Source of the DNA: Desulfotomaculum copahuensis | GTDB lineage: Bacteria; Bacillota; Desulfotomaculia; Desulfotomaculales; Desulfovirgulaceae | Assembly (NCBI RefSeq): GCF_001655685.1 | Contig: NZ_LYVF01000164.1 | Location: 62,001-126,000, forward strand | DNA: 64,000 bases | Direction: 5' to 3' | Part shown: piece after piece, positions 24,985 through 33,654 of the stretch | Numbering within the stretch: the first letter of the stretch is position 1 | Layout of the letters: every line of letters begins with the position of its first letter | Translations under genes and position numbers: made by a program | The notes under the pieces: generated by a model | What the model was told of the DNA's origin: nothing | What the model saw: only the letters and a program-made list of their open reading frames with translations | Databases searched by the model: none

Positions 24985-25857
24985 TCAGTATCTCCTCTCC
25001 TGGATGAGCACTTCCTGTAGTAAAATCTGGTAATTTTCATAACGCCAGGGGGCGATTTCCCCGGCCGCCACCGCTTCTTTCACCGCGCAGCCGGGCTCGC
25101 TCACATGCAGGCATCCGGTAAACCGGCACGCGGCCTGACGCCAGGCTATTTCAGGATAAAAACCGGCCAGTTCCTCCCGGGTCAGCTCCGGCAGGTACAG
25201 GCTGGAAAAACCGGGTGTGTCGGCCACCAGACCGCCCCCGGGCAGGGGCAGCAGTTCCACATGCCGGGTGGTGTGCTTTCCGCGGCCCAGTTTGCGGCTG
25301 ATGGCGCCTGTTTTTAACGACCAGCCGGGGTTAAGCGCGTTCAAAAGGCTGCTTTTGCCCACCCCGGATGGACCGGCCAGCACAGAAATACCGGTTTGCA
25401 ACTGTGCCTGCAACTCCCCGATGCCGTCACCGGTGACGGCGCTGGTGCAAAGCACCGTGTAGCCGGCCAGGCGGTAACCGGCAATCTGCTCCGCCGCCTC
25501 TCCCGGTCCGAGATCCATTTTGTTGAAACAGAGCAGCGGCAAAACACCGGCGGCTGCCGCCTGAATTAAAAAACGGTCGATCAGCAGGGGGTTGGGTGCC
25601 GGATCCCGGCCGGCGCCGGTGATCACGGCACGCTCCACATTGGCCACCGGCGGACGCACCAGCGCCGTCCGCCGGGGCAGTACCTGCTCGATTACACCGG
25701 CATTTTCCGGCCGCAAGGTGAATGACACCCGGTCGCCCACCAGCACCGGCTGTTTTTCCCGGCGCAATCGGCCGCGCAGGACGCATTCCCGCTGCTGTCC
25801 GTTTTCCCACACATAAAAGAACCCGCCATAGGCCTTGACGATTATCCCTTCAGGCAT
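24985..25857 (-). CDS. rsgA: Ribosome small subunit-dependent GTPase A
   Basis: This 290-residue circularly permuted GTPase helps mature the 30S subunit. It has an N-terminal OB fold, the NKMD motif (FNKMD) before the P-loop GPSGVGKSSLLN, and a C-terminal zinc site of the CxnCxHxnC type (CRFTGCLHVSEPGC). I chose the ATG at 25855-25857, after GAGGT; a GTG three codons upstream is possible. It follows the PASTA kinase gene, its usual neighbour (prkC-yloQ in Bacillus). Confidence 0.95.
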   Translation of the reverse strand: MPEGIIVKAYGGFFYVWENGQQRECVLRGRLRREKQPVLVGDRVSFTLRPENAGVIEQVLPRRTALVRPPVANVERAVITGAGRDPAPNPLLIDRFLIQAAAAGVLPLLCFNKMDLGPGEAAEQIAGYRLAGYTVLCTSAVTGDGIGELQAQLQTGISVLAGPSGVGKSSLLNALNPGWSLKTGAISRKLGRGKHTTRHVELLPLPGGGLVADTPGFSSLYLPELTREELAGFYPEIAWRQAACRFTGCLHVSEPGCAVKEAVAAGEIAPWRYENYQILLQEVLIQERRY

Positions 25858-25876
25858 GCCCGGCACCTCGTGCTCA

Positions 25877-27742
25877 TTAAGACACCGTTTGTTCTTTGAT
25901 CATATTGTTGTCGAGAAACACCTTGATCGTTCCCCGGCCGTAATACTGCACCTTGTACACCACCACATCCCCGGGTGCCTGTGTGCTGTTGTAGACGTCC
26001 CGGGTACCCTGGCTGTCGGTGACGGATATTCTGACCTGGTGTTTTTTCCCGTCATTGGGCACATCCACTTCCACACTGGCTGCGTGCTTAATTGGCCCCG
26101 GTCCCCTGCTTATGGTCACCTGCACGGCCGTACCCGGGACAACCGCGGTGTTGGCCGCCGGGTTCTGGCTGATCACCTGGCCGCGCGGGTAGTCCGTACT
26201 GTCCGCCTGCTGCACATTGGGGTCCAGTTTCAAACCGGCGCCGGCAAGCGCTGTGCCGGCCTGATCCAGTGTCATGCCGGCCAGGGAGGGTACCTGTATT
26301 TGCTGCGGCTTACTCCCCTGGGACACATAGACAGTGACCGGCGTTCCAGGCGGCACCTGTTTGCCGGGCGCCGGGTCCTGCTGATAAATATATCCCTGGT
26401 CCACCTGGTCGCTGTACCCCTGCCGCACCGGATCGGCCAACTGCAGTCCCTTGTCCGCCAGTCGTGCACGTGCATCCTGCGGTGACAACTGGTACAGGTT
26501 GGGCACTTCCTTCAGCTCCTGACCGCTGCTCACCGTCAGTGTGATCGTGCGCGGCGGCTTGACCTTCGGGCTGTCCGGGCCGATGTCCTGGGCGATGACA
26601 CGGCCCGCCTCCACCTTGTCGCTGGGTTCCTGGCGCACCACCGTATTCAGCCCCAACGCGGCCAGTTTGTTGACGGCATCGGCTTCAGGCTGGCCGATCA
26701 CACTGGGCACCTGTATCTCCGGTACATTGAAATAGTTATGCCACCACAAGCCGGCGCCGGTGAAAAGACCGAGCAGCACCGCAGCCAGAATCACCCGGCC
26801 CAAATAACGTGGCAGCTGCCTGCGGGAGGGCCGGTGGCCGTTTTTTGTTTCGTTTTTGACCGGGGGTGTCAATACCCGGGTGGCCATATCGTCCATGGGA
26901 ATAAACCGGGTGGTCTCACCGGTGTCTTCCATCAGGGCGTCTTCCAGCGCCCGGGACATTTCCCGCGCACTGGCGAAACGGCGGTCCGGGTTCTTCTGCA
27001 TCGCCCGCATCACCGCCGCCGACAGGGCGGGGGGAACGGCCGGGTTGACCTGGTCCGGCGGCTGCGGCTCTTCCTGAATATGCTTGATGGCCACGGCAAT
27101 CGGACTGTCACCGGCAAAAGGCACCCTGCCGGTAAGCATCTCATAAAGCACCACACCCAGGGCATACAGGTCGGACTTGGGTCCGGCCACTTCACCCCGC
27201 GCCTGTTCCGGCGAGAGGTAATGCACCGTGCCGACGATGGTGTCGGTCTGGGTGCAGGTGGCGGCCGTGGCTTCCCGGGCGATACCGAAATCAGTCAGCT
27301 TGGCCCGGCCGGTTTTGGTGATCAATATGTTATGCGGTTTCACATCGCGGTGCACAATATTGTTTTCGTGGGCGTGCTCCAGGGCGTCACAGACCTGCCG
27401 GGCGATCTCCCCCGCCCGCGCCGGCTCCAGCTTGCCCTCGCGCCGGATGATTGATTTCAAATCCTCGCCGTCGATGTATTCCATGACCAGATACTGCAGC
27501 CCGGCTTCCTGCCCCACGTCATAAATACTGACAATGTTCGGGTGGGACAGACTGGCCACCGCCTGGGCCTCCCGCCTGAAGCGGCGGGTAAAATCCTGAT
27601 CGGAGGAAAACTCCGGACGCAGCGTCTTGATCGTCACCAGGCGGTTGAGAAAGGCGTCCCGGCCTTTGTAAACAATGGCCATGCCGCCGCCGCCCAGTTG
27701 TTCCAGGATTTCATAACGGTTGCCCAACAACTTGCCAATCAA
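25877..27742 (-). CDS. prkC: Ser/Thr protein kinase with PASTA domains
   Basis: This 621-residue membrane kinase has a cytoplasmic kinase domain (about 10-270) with glycine loop GGGGMA, catalytic VHRDVKPHN and DFG motif DFGIARE. One membrane helix near 315-335 is followed by three extracellular PASTA repeats (about 345-540) that would bind muropeptides or lipid II, then about 70 residues with a beta-rich look. The start is TTG after GAGGTGA. The neighbouring PP2C phosphatase, FHA proteins and cell-wall enzymes are its usual partners and likely substrates. Confidence 0.94.
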   Translation of the reverse strand: MIGKLLGNRYEILEQLGGGGMAIVYKGRDAFLNRLVTIKTLRPEFSSDQDFTRRFRREAQAVASLSHPNIVSIYDVGQEAGLQYLVMEYIDGEDLKSIIRREGKLEPARAGEIARQVCDALEHAHENNIVHRDVKPHNILITKTGRAKLTDFGIAREATAATCTQTDTIVGTVHYLSPEQARGEVAGPKSDLYALGVVLYEMLTGRVPFAGDSPIAVAIKHIQEEPQPPDQVNPAVPPALSAAVMRAMQKNPDRRFASAREMSRALEDALMEDTGETTRFIPMDDMATRVLTPPVKNETKNGHRPSRRQLPRYLGRVILAAVLLGLFTGAGLWWHNYFNVPEIQVPSVIGQPEADAVNKLAALGLNTVVRQEPSDKVEAGRVIAQDIGPDSPKVKPPRTITLTVSSGQELKEVPNLYQLSPQDARARLADKGLQLADPVRQGYSDQVDQGYIYQQDPAPGKQVPPGTPVTVYVSQGSKPQQIQVPSLAGMTLDQAGTALAGAGLKLDPNVQQADSTDYPRGQVISQNPAANTAVVPGTAVQVTISRGPGPIKHAASVEVDVPNDGKKHQVRISVTDSQGTRDVYNSTQAPGDVVVYKVQYYGRGTIKVFLDNNMIKEQTVS

Positions 27743-27786
27743 ATCCGGTCACCTCGTCCAGGTAGAAATTGCTTGCCCCTTTCAGC

Positions 27787-29238
27787 TTAAATACCCGGCA
27801 CTGTCAACGCCGCCCGCATGATTTCCCGGGCTACCGGCGCGGCCGCCTCCCCACCGTAGCCGGCATTTTCCAGCACCACAGCCACGGCCACCCGGGGGGA
27901 ACCGGCCGGTGCAAAGCCGGTGAACCAGGCATGGGGCGCACCGGCCGGATTTTCCGCCGTGCCGGTCTTGCCGGCCACGGTCACGCCGGGGATGGCGGCC
28001 GCCCGGCCGGTACCGCTGTTGACCACCGCCACCATGTCAGCGGTCATCTCGCGTGCCGCCTCCGGTGTGGTGGCCGTTAGCCAGGGCTGCGGCTTGTCGC
28101 GCAGCATCACTGCGCCGCCCGGCGCCCGCACCTCCGCCAGCAGGTGCGGGCGCATGATTACGCCCCGGTTGGCAATGGCAGCGGCAATCAGTGCCATCTG
28201 CAGGGGATTGACCAGCACATGCCCCTGCCCGATGGCGCTTGAGGCCAGCTGCGGCCGGCTCATCTGGGCGGCCGGGGTCAGACTGCCCGGCCGGTAGGCG
28301 ATTTCCGGAATGCTGCCGGGACCGCTGTCCCACGGATTTTTGGTCAGGCCGAAGTCCACCGCGGTCTGGTAAAATTTTTCCTTTCCCAGGTCCAACCCCA
28401 GCGTGGCGAAGTAAGTGTTGCAGGAAACCGTCAGCGCCTGACGAAAGTTGACCACCCCGTGCACCGCATTATCCTTCAAATAAAAACCGTTTACGGTCAG
28501 GCCGCCCCGGCAGTCGATCACCTTTTGCGCCACGGCCGGGTTGGCGGCCAGCGCCCCGCTGCCGGTGACCAGTTTGAACACCGAACCGGGCGGATAAGCA
28601 CCCTGGGCCGCCCGGTCCAGCAGGGGGGCGGCACTGTTGCTTTGCAACTGATCGTAAACGGTAACCGGTTTGCCGTTTTTCTCCCCGGTCACCTGATCAA
28701 TATTGTTCGGGTCAAAGCTGGGACTGCTGGCCAGTGCCAGAATGTCCCCCGTCCGCGGATCCAGGGCGGCCACCGCCCCTTTCCGGCCGGCCAGCAACTG
28801 CATGGCCAGGTGCTGCAGCCGGGCATCCAGGGTGACCACCACATTATCGCCCGCCTGCTGGCGGCCCAGCAACCGGTCCAGCAGCGCCTTCACCTTGTCT
28901 TCATCGGTCATGCCCAAAAGATAGCGGTCATAGGCCGATTCGAGACCGGTCCGGCCGTAGCGCGGTGAAACGAATCCCACCACCTGGGCGGCATCCGCCC
29001 CCTGGGGGTAGATGCGCCGGAGGGTGTTGTTTTCGCGCTTGTTTTCGGCCAGGGGCACACCCTCCCGGTCATAAATAACGCCCCGGACTATTTTGGCCTC
29101 ATAGGCGGCCAGGCGGCGGTTGTGCGGGTCGGCGGCCAGCGCCGGCCCCTGCAGAACGTTGATATAGCCCAGGTAAAACGACAACAGGATAAAACAGCTC
29201 AATAAAAGATAGGCCAGCCGGCGGATGTTAGTTTGCAT
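27787..29238 (-). CDS. Penicillin-binding protein, class B transpeptidase (PbpA/FtsI type)
   Basis: This 483-residue peptidoglycan DD-transpeptidase has one N-terminal membrane anchor (about 8-28), a short pedestal and a penicillin-binding domain with all three motifs: SxxK as GSVFK, SxN as SCN and KTGT. It is short for a class B enzyme, like actinobacterial PbpA. It overlaps the FtsW/RodA gene by 11 bases, and SEDS-class B pairs work as glycosyltransferase-transpeptidase complexes. Whether the pair serves elongation, division or sporulation cannot be told here. Confidence 0.9.
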   Translation of the reverse strand: MQTNIRRLAYLLLSCFILLSFYLGYINVLQGPALAADPHNRRLAAYEAKIVRGVIYDREGVPLAENKRENNTLRRIYPQGADAAQVVGFVSPRYGRTGLESAYDRYLLGMTDEDKVKALLDRLLGRQQAGDNVVVTLDARLQHLAMQLLAGRKGAVAALDPRTGDILALASSPSFDPNNIDQVTGEKNGKPVTVYDQLQSNSAAPLLDRAAQGAYPPGSVFKLVTGSGALAANPAVAQKVIDCRGGLTVNGFYLKDNAVHGVVNFRQALTVSCNTYFATLGLDLGKEKFYQTAVDFGLTKNPWDSGPGSIPEIAYRPGSLTPAAQMSRPQLASSAIGQGHVLVNPLQMALIAAAIANRGVIMRPHLLAEVRAPGGAVMLRDKPQPWLTATTPEAAREMTADMVAVVNSGTGRAAAIPGVTVAGKTGTAENPAGAPHAWFTGFAPAGSPRVAVAVVLENAGYGGEAAAPVAREIMRAALTVPGI

Positions 29239-30553
29239 GATACTCCCCTGCTTCGTGGGAAATAACTAATAACAAACCCAGAATGATAAAGTTGGCCACC
29301 AGCGAACTGCCGCCGTAACTGACAAAGGGGAGCGTCACCCCGGTCAGGGGCAGCAACTTGGTCACCCCGCCGATGATGATGAAGGCCTGCAGGCCCATCA
29401 GGGCGGTCAAACCGGCCGCCAGTAGGGCGGCAAAATCATTCCGGGCGGACAGGGCGATACGGAATCCCCGGTAAACAAAAAACATATACAAAACAATCAC
29501 TGCCATACCGCCCAGCAAACCCGTTTCCTCCGTAATGGCGGCAAATATGAAATCGGTGTGCACTGCCGGAATATACCCGGGATGACCGGCGCCCAAACCG
29601 GCCCCGGTCATCCCGCCGGCGGCCAGGGCAAAAAGGGACTGCACCACCTGGTAGCCTGACGTTTCTACATAGCGCCAGGGATTGAGCCAGACCTCCACCC
29701 GCTGGCGCACGTGCCCGAACAACTGGAAACTGCCGGCCGCACCGGCCAGAAACAAAGCCAGCCCGAAAAAAACGTAGGCCACCCGGGCGGTGCTGATATA
29801 AACCATGGCCAGAAAAGTGCCGAAATAGATTAAAGCGGTGCCCAGATCTTTTTGGAAGATCAGCAGCAAAAGAGAAATACCCCACATGCCCAAAAGCGGT
29901 CCCCATTCCTGCGGACCGGGCAAGCCGATGCCCAGTACACTGCGCGTGCCCTCGCTCAAAACCAGCCTGTTTTCGGATAGGAAGGAGGCCAGAAAAAGGA
30001 CGAGCAATATTTTCACAAACTCCGAAGGCTGGACCTGAAAACCGCCCAGGTTCAACCAACTCCGCGCCCCGCCCTGCTCCACGCCGAAAAAGATGGGCAG
30101 CAGCAGGGCCACCGCTCCGGCCAGGGCGTAAATATATTTATAATCGGCGAGCACCCGGTAATTGTGTAACAAAAAAGTGATCAGCAGCAGGACCACCAGT
30201 CCGGCCAGCAGCCAGACAAACTGGCGCCAGGCGTAAAAAGGGTTGATGCGGTAAAGAAAAACCAGGCTGGTCGCTGAAAATACAGCCACCAGGGGGAGCA
30301 GGAAAGGATCACCCCGGAACCCGGCCACCTGCCAGATCAGGCTTACGGTTATAAAAGCGACCGTACCGAGTACGGCGCCGGCCGGCGCCATCAGTCCGGA
30401 CGCCGGATGCATCAGATACAGTACTGTCGCGCCGGCCAGCATGTACAACCCGACCACTGCGAGCAGCAAAAGCTCGCAGCGGCGGGGCTGACCGGCGGCT
30501 ATTGCGGAATCATTGCCCCGGGCACCAATGAGCGATTTCATCCATTCCCGCAT
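29228..30553 (-). CDS. SEDS peptidoglycan polymerase (FtsW/RodA/SpoVE family)
   Basis: This polytopic protein of about 441 residues has some ten membrane helices. SEDS motifs are visible: GGARSWLNLGGFQVQPSEFVKI, FQKDLGTALIYF, and the C-terminal GVTLPFVSYGGSS. It polymerises lipid II glycan strands. The frame extends upstream into the phosphatase gene in another phase; I chose ATG at 30551-30553, just after the phosphatase stop; ATG at 30541 is an alternative. Its partner transpeptidase overlaps downstream. Confidence 0.92.
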   Translation of the reverse strand: MREWMKSLIGARGNDSAIAAGQPRRCELLLLAVVGLYMLAGATVLYLMHPASGLMAPAGAVLGTVAFITVSLIWQVAGFRGDPFLLPLVAVFSATSLVFLYRINPFYAWRQFVWLLAGLVVLLLITFLLHNYRVLADYKYIYALAGAVALLLPIFFGVEQGGARSWLNLGGFQVQPSEFVKILLVLFLASFLSENRLVLSEGTRSVLGIGLPGPQEWGPLLGMWGISLLLLIFQKDLGTALIYFGTFLAMVYISTARVAYVFFGLALFLAGAAGSFQLFGHVRQRVEVWLNPWRYVETSGYQVVQSLFALAAGGMTGAGLGAGHPGYIPAVHTDFIFAAITEETGLLGGMAVIVLYMFFVYRGFRIALSARNDFAALLAAGLTALMGLQAFIIIGGVTKLLPLTGVTLPFVSYGGSSLVANFIILGLLLVISHEAGEYHAN

Positions 30554-30555
30554 CT

Positions 30556-31272
30556 TCAGTCCACCGCCAGCAAGATAATGGTGATATTGTCCGTCCCGCC
30601 CCGGTCCAGGGCGGCCTGCACCAGGTCTTTTACCGCCTGCTCCGGGCCGTCCGCCCGGTAAGCCAGGAAGGCGATCTCCTCCGCCCGCAAATGTCCGGTC
30701 AGACCGTCGGTACATAATAAAATCATATCTTCTGCTGCCAGAGTGACTTCCAGGCAATCTACATCCACCTGGTTCCCGGTGCCCAGCGCGCGGGTAAGTA
30801 CATTGCGGCGGGGGTGTTCACGCGCCTGTTCGGCCGTCAATCCGCCGCTTTTGACCAGTTCCTGGACCAGGGAATGATCCTCGGTCAACTGGCTGATCCG
30901 GCCCTGCCTTAAAAGATAGCCCCGGCTGTCGCCGACATGGGCCATGAACAGCCGGTCATCCCGGATTAAAGCGGCGCTCAGGGTCGTACCCATACCCCGG
31001 CACCCGGCCTCGCTCAAGGACAGCCGGTAAACCGCCCGGTTGGCCTCCTGCACGCCCCGGGCCAGCAATGCGCCGTCACCACCGGAAGTGTTCCGGTTAA
31101 GGCGCAGGTAACGTTCCAGTTCTTCCAAAGCCGTTTTACTGGCCACTTCCCCGGCCCGGTGACCGCCCATGCCGTCCGCCACCGCAAACAGCCCCAGATC
31201 CGGGCAGATACACAGGCTGTCCTCGTTGGTCCGGCGCACATAACCGGTTTCAGTCGCATGACTCCATTTCAT
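30556..31272 (-). CDS. prpC: PP2C-family Ser/Thr protein phosphatase
   Basis: This 238-residue Stp1/PrpC-type phosphatase reverses phosphorylation by the PASTA kinase. Metal-binding motifs of PP2C are present: VADGMGGHRAGE, MAHVGDSRGYL and LLCTDGLTGHL, with final DNITIIL. It overlaps the upstream FHA gene by 23 bases and ends just before the FtsW/RodA start, so expression is coupled. Cytoplasmic; needs Mn or Mg. Confidence 0.94.
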   Translation of the reverse strand: MKWSHATETGYVRRTNEDSLCICPDLGLFAVADGMGGHRAGEVASKTALEELERYLRLNRNTSGGDGALLARGVQEANRAVYRLSLSEAGCRGMGTTLSAALIRDDRLFMAHVGDSRGYLLRQGRISQLTEDHSLVQELVKSGGLTAEQAREHPRRNVLTRALGTGNQVDVDCLEVTLAAEDMILLCTDGLTGHLRAEEIAFLAYRADGPEQAVKDLVQAALDRGGTDNITIILLAVD

Positions 31273-31765
31273 AAGCCCACCTCACAAACTGAAAGGTAAC
31301 CCCACCGATCCGCACCCGGTCTCCATCGGCCAGTACGGTGGGCCGCTCCAGGCGCACTTCGTTCAAATAAGTCCCGTTCAAACTGCCCAGATCCTCCAGC
31401 CAGTACTGTCCTTCACGGCTGAATATATGGGCGTGCTCCAGGGAAGCAAAAGGATCCGCAATGACCAGGTCGTTTTTGGTTCCCCGGCCCAGGGAGGTGT
31501 TCTCACCCAGGGGAAAATTCATACCCGCCTGCAGTCCGGGATCCGGGCTGGCCAGCACCACCAGCCGGCTGCCGCCGGAACCGGCGGACGGTTGCTGTTG
31601 CCGGCCGGACGGCACCGGGGCCGGTACCTGTCTGCCGGCATCCGCGGAAAGAACGGCTTCCTCGCGCAAACCCAGATACATCAGGCGCACCAGCAGGAAG
31701 AGAAAAAGGTAGAGTAAAAACAAAAAAAGGTAACGCAAAACAGCCAGCAATACGCCCAGCATCAT
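31250..31765 (-). CDS. FHA-domain membrane protein (FhaB-like)
   Basis: This 171-residue protein has one N-terminal hydrophobic helix (about 3-30), a Pro/Ser-rich linker and a C-terminal FHA domain (about 75-165) with the phosphothreonine-binding landmarks GRGTKNDLVI, SLEHAHI and LNGTYLN. FHA domains read phosphothreonine marks placed by the kinase. Start is ATG at 31763-31765, overlapping the stop of the preceding FHA gene (ATGA). The same pair (FhaA, FhaB) precedes the phosphatase and FtsW/RodA in Actinobacteria. Confidence 0.88.
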   Translation of the reverse strand: MMLGVLLAVLRYLFLFLLYLFLFLLVRLMYLGLREEAVLSADAGRQVPAPVPSGRQQQPSAGSGGSRLVVLASPDPGLQAGMNFPLGENTSLGRGTKNDLVIADPFASLEHAHIFSREGQYWLEDLGSLNGTYLNEVRLERPTVLADGDRVRIGGVTFQFVRWAYEMESCD

Positions 31766-32559
31766 GGCACCTCGAAAACGCACAGGGTGGTGCCGATTTT
31801 GATGGTATCACCCGGCGCCAAAACTTTGCTGTTCACCCGCACGCCATTGACATAAACGCCGTTGGTGCTGCCCAAATCGGTAATCACATATTCCCCCTGC
31901 CGGAAACTGATCTGGGCGTGGCGTCTGGACACACTCGTGTCGGCCAGCACCAGATCGCAGGTATCCCGCCGCCCGATCACCAGGGGGCGGTTCTCCAAAG
32001 TAAAAACCCTGCCCTGCTGCGGGCCGGCGGTAATCTCCAGCCGGGCCGCCGGCTTTTCCGGCACCGCCGGGACCGGTGCGGTATTGCGGGCGGGATAAAA
32101 ACGCAGTGTATCTTCAAATGTTTCTTCCGCGGCGGCGCCGTCCTCATCCGCCTCTTTTGCTGGCCCCGCCGCGGCGGTGGTTCCGGGCGCAGCCGAGCCA
32201 AACGCCCCGGTCACCCGCAGCTGCCCCCCTTCCAGGGCCGGGTCGGCTTCCAGAGTTACCCGGGGCGGCGCCACCAGGGTGAAATTTTTTTCCGCGGCCT
32301 TTTGCACCAGGTAGTCTTCCAGCTCCCGGGCCAGCATGGGGGCAATGGACGACACCGCCCCGTAGTCTTCGGGATGCAGGAAAACTATGTACTCGTTGGG
32401 CACATAAACCCGGCTGATGCTGACCCGTTTGCGATCACGCATTTCCCGGGCCAGCCTTTTGGCCATTTCCAGGGGCTGCACCCGGCCTTTGAATTTATCC
32501 CGGAAAAAACCTTCAATGTATTTCTCCAAACTTCCTTCCAGGCCGGAAAAGAGTCCCAT
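31762..32559 (-). CDS. DUF3662 and FHA domain-containing protein (FhaA-like)
   Basis: This 265-residue cytoplasmic protein has an N-terminal DUF3662 domain (about 1-110, MGLFSGLEGSLEKYIEGFF onward), an Ala/Glu-rich linker and a C-terminal FHA domain (about 180-262) with IGRRDTCDLVL, SRRHAQI and STNGVYVNG. In mycobacteria FhaA binds phosphorylated MviN and helps control peptidoglycan synthesis; a similar role here is inference from the shared cluster. Confidence 0.9.
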   Translation of the reverse strand: MGLFSGLEGSLEKYIEGFFRDKFKGRVQPLEMAKRLAREMRDRKRVSISRVYVPNEYIVFLHPEDYGAVSSIAPMLARELEDYLVQKAAEKNFTLVAPPRVTLEADPALEGGQLRVTGAFGSAAPGTTAAAGPAKEADEDGAAAEETFEDTLRFYPARNTAPVPAVPEKPAARLEITAGPQQGRVFTLENRPLVIGRRDTCDLVLADTSVSRRHAQISFRQGEYVITDLGSTNGVYVNGVRVNSKVLAPGDTIKIGTTLCVFEVP

Positions 32560-32568
32560 TGTTTCACC

Positions 32569-33609
32569 TCAATCCTTCATCATGCCGGCGGACCGCCGCC
32601 GCAACTGCCCGCAGGCGGCATCAATGTCGGCGCCCAGTTCGCGCCGCACTGTGGCATTGACCCCCTGCTCCCGCAGGATGCCCAGAAATTGACGCACCCG
32701 CTCCGGCGCACTGCGTTTAAAGCCGCGCCCGGCCACCGGATTAAACGGGATCAGGTTCACATGGCAGGGCAACCCGCGCAAAAGCCGGGCCAACTGGCAC
32801 GCCTGGCCGGGCGCGTCATTGACGCCGGACAGCAGGGCGTACTCAAAGGTAATCCGGCGCCCGGTCAGAGCAGCATACTCCCGACAGGCCGGCAGCAGCT
32901 CCCCCAGCGGGTAGCGCCGGTTGACCGGCACCAGCCGGTCGCGCAGGCTGTCCGCCGGCGCATGCAGTGAAACAGCCAGGGTGATGGCCAGCCGGCGGCG
33001 GGCCAGTTCCCTGATCCGGGGTACCAGGCCGCAGGTGGACAGTGTGATATGCCGGTAACTGATATTCAAACCGTAAGAGGAGGTGATGTTTTCCAGAAAG
33101 CGCATTACCGGGTCGAAATTATCCAGCGGTTCACCGGAACCCATCAGCACCACATGACTTATTCTTTGCCCGCTGTCCCGTCCGATGGCCAGTACCTGGC
33201 CGTAAATTTCACCGGCCGAAAGCGGACGCACCAGGCCGCCCAGGGTGGAGGCACAAAAGCGGCAGCCCATACGACAACCCACCTGGGTGGAAACACAAGC
33301 CGACCGGCCGTAGGAATGGCGCATCAATACGCTTTCCACCGCCTGGCCGTCGGACAGCCCGAAAAGATACTTTACCGTGTCTTTGCGGCGGGAAACCTGC
33401 TTTTTGACCATACTCAGCCCGCCGATTACGGCTGTCTCCTGCAAGCGCTCACGCAACGCCAGGGGCAGGTCGGTCATTTCCGCCCAGGAAACGGCGCCCC
33501 TCTGAAAAAGCCAGCGGGCCAGTTGCCCGGCCCGGAAAGGGGGTTCCCCCAGTCCGGCCATAAATTCCGTCAACAGGGTCAGATTCATATCCATAAGCAG
33601 AGACTTCAT
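32569..33609 (-). CDS. rlmN: Dual-specificity rRNA/tRNA adenine C2-methyltransferase RlmN
   Basis: This 346-residue radical SAM enzyme methylates A2503 of 23S rRNA and A37 of some tRNAs. The cluster-binding motif is CRMGCRFC (C-x3-C-x2-C); the catalytic cysteine pair is expected there and near the C-terminus. VLMGSGEPLDNFD and LSTCGLVP are family-typical. Start is ATG at 33607-33609 after GGGA. It lies between rsmB and the FHA genes, the usual Firmicute order. Confidence 0.95.
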   Translation of the reverse strand: MKSLLMDMNLTLLTEFMAGLGEPPFRAGQLARWLFQRGAVSWAEMTDLPLALRERLQETAVIGGLSMVKKQVSRRKDTVKYLFGLSDGQAVESVLMRHSYGRSACVSTQVGCRMGCRFCASTLGGLVRPLSAGEIYGQVLAIGRDSGQRISHVVLMGSGEPLDNFDPVMRFLENITSSYGLNISYRHITLSTCGLVPRIRELARRRLAITLAVSLHAPADSLRDRLVPVNRRYPLGELLPACREYAALTGRRITFEYALLSGVNDAPGQACQLARLLRGLPCHVNLIPFNPVAGRGFKRSAPERVRQFLGILREQGVNATVRRELGADIDAACGQLRRRSAGMMKD

Positions 33610-33654
33610 TTTCCCGACTCCCGACGCTAACATTATACCACATGTTTTTACCGT

